A stretch of 43,578 bases of DNA from an uncultured bacterium. Its GTDB lineage: Bacteria; Verrucomicrobiota; Lentisphaeria; Victivallales; UBA1829. Below the pieces are notes generated by a model that made no database searches, was not told where the DNA came from, and saw nothing but the letters and a program-made list of their open reading frames with translations. Location: NCBI GenBank assembly GCA_900548385.1, contig URKJ01000043.1, positions 1 to 43,578 of the forward strand, written 5' to 3'. Of the stretch, positions 43,527 through 43,578 are shown piece by piece. Every line of letters starts with the position of its first letter. Positions within the stretch are counted from its first letter, which is position 1. Position numbers and translations under genes: made by a program.

Positions 43527-43578
43527 CTGTCTCTTATACACATCTCCGAGCCCACGAGACGGAGCTAATCTCGTATGC
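43527..43578 (+). other. Nextera sequencing adapter read-through (artefact)
   Basis: From 43527 the sequence begins CTGTCTCTTATACACATCT, the Nextera/Tn5 mosaic end, then CCGAGCCCACGAGAC, an index-like stretch (GGAGCTA) and the start of the Illumina P7 sequence (ATCTCGTATGC). This is library adapter left at the contig end and should be trimmed. Confidence 0.98.

Overview
The window looks like a contig from the Lentisphaerae (Victivallis-like, PVC superphylum). Six prepilin-like proteins share the N-terminal pattern F-[TS]-[LI]-[VI]-E-L-L and five end in an exact H-X9-DG signature. Large secreted glycan-active proteins are packed between GntR/LacI-type regulators, and most of the window is moderately GC-rich. 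No rRNA, tRNA, CRISPR array or intact insertion sequence was seen. All genes but one (a LexA-like gene at 28988) lie on the minus strand, so transcription runs right to left.

Layout from left to right. (1) 1-7.6 kb: a regulator-led operon. A GntR-headed regulator with a LacI-type effector domain is followed by a pseudopilin, a secreted beta-helix protein, a second pseudopilin and a large secreted clan-GH-A hydrolase; an exact-consensus sigma70-type promoter lies upstream. (2) 7.7-12.7 kb: a housekeeping block, purT - secreted propeller-like protein - rlmD-type rRNA methyltransferase - radC - acpS. (3) 12.8-13.6 kb: a CE12 rhamnogalacturonan acetylesterase with its own promoter. (4) 13.6-25.6 kb: a long operon with an unrecognised 590-residue cytoplasmic protein, two tandem pseudopilins, a 1294-residue LamG/transglutaminase-like secreted protein, an LVIVD propeller and a beta-helix protein. 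(5) 25.7-28.7 kb: two tandem paralogous regulators that fuse a GntR DNA-binding domain to an ABC-type sugar-binding-protein domain. (6) 28.7-29.7 kb: the LexA-like gene, whose catalytic serine position is asparagine. (7) 29.8-37.0 kb: LacI regulator, pseudopilin, clan-GH-A hydrolase and GH42-like enzyme. (8) 37.3-43.3 kb: a visibly AT-richer operon of pseudopilin, GH42-like enzyme, MFS/GPH sugar transporter and GH51-like arabinofuranosidase.

Functionally the window reads as several independent polysaccharide-use modules, probably for pectin or arabinogalactan-type glycans. Each pairs a one-component regulator and a pseudopilin with secreted enzymes; one also has a sugar symporter and a cytoplasmic exo-enzyme. 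The repeated pseudopilin-enzyme pairing and the GntR/solute-binding-protein regulators with a shared 13-bp operator candidate are the most interesting biology. The last 52 bases (43527-43578) are Nextera sequencing adapter, not genome.
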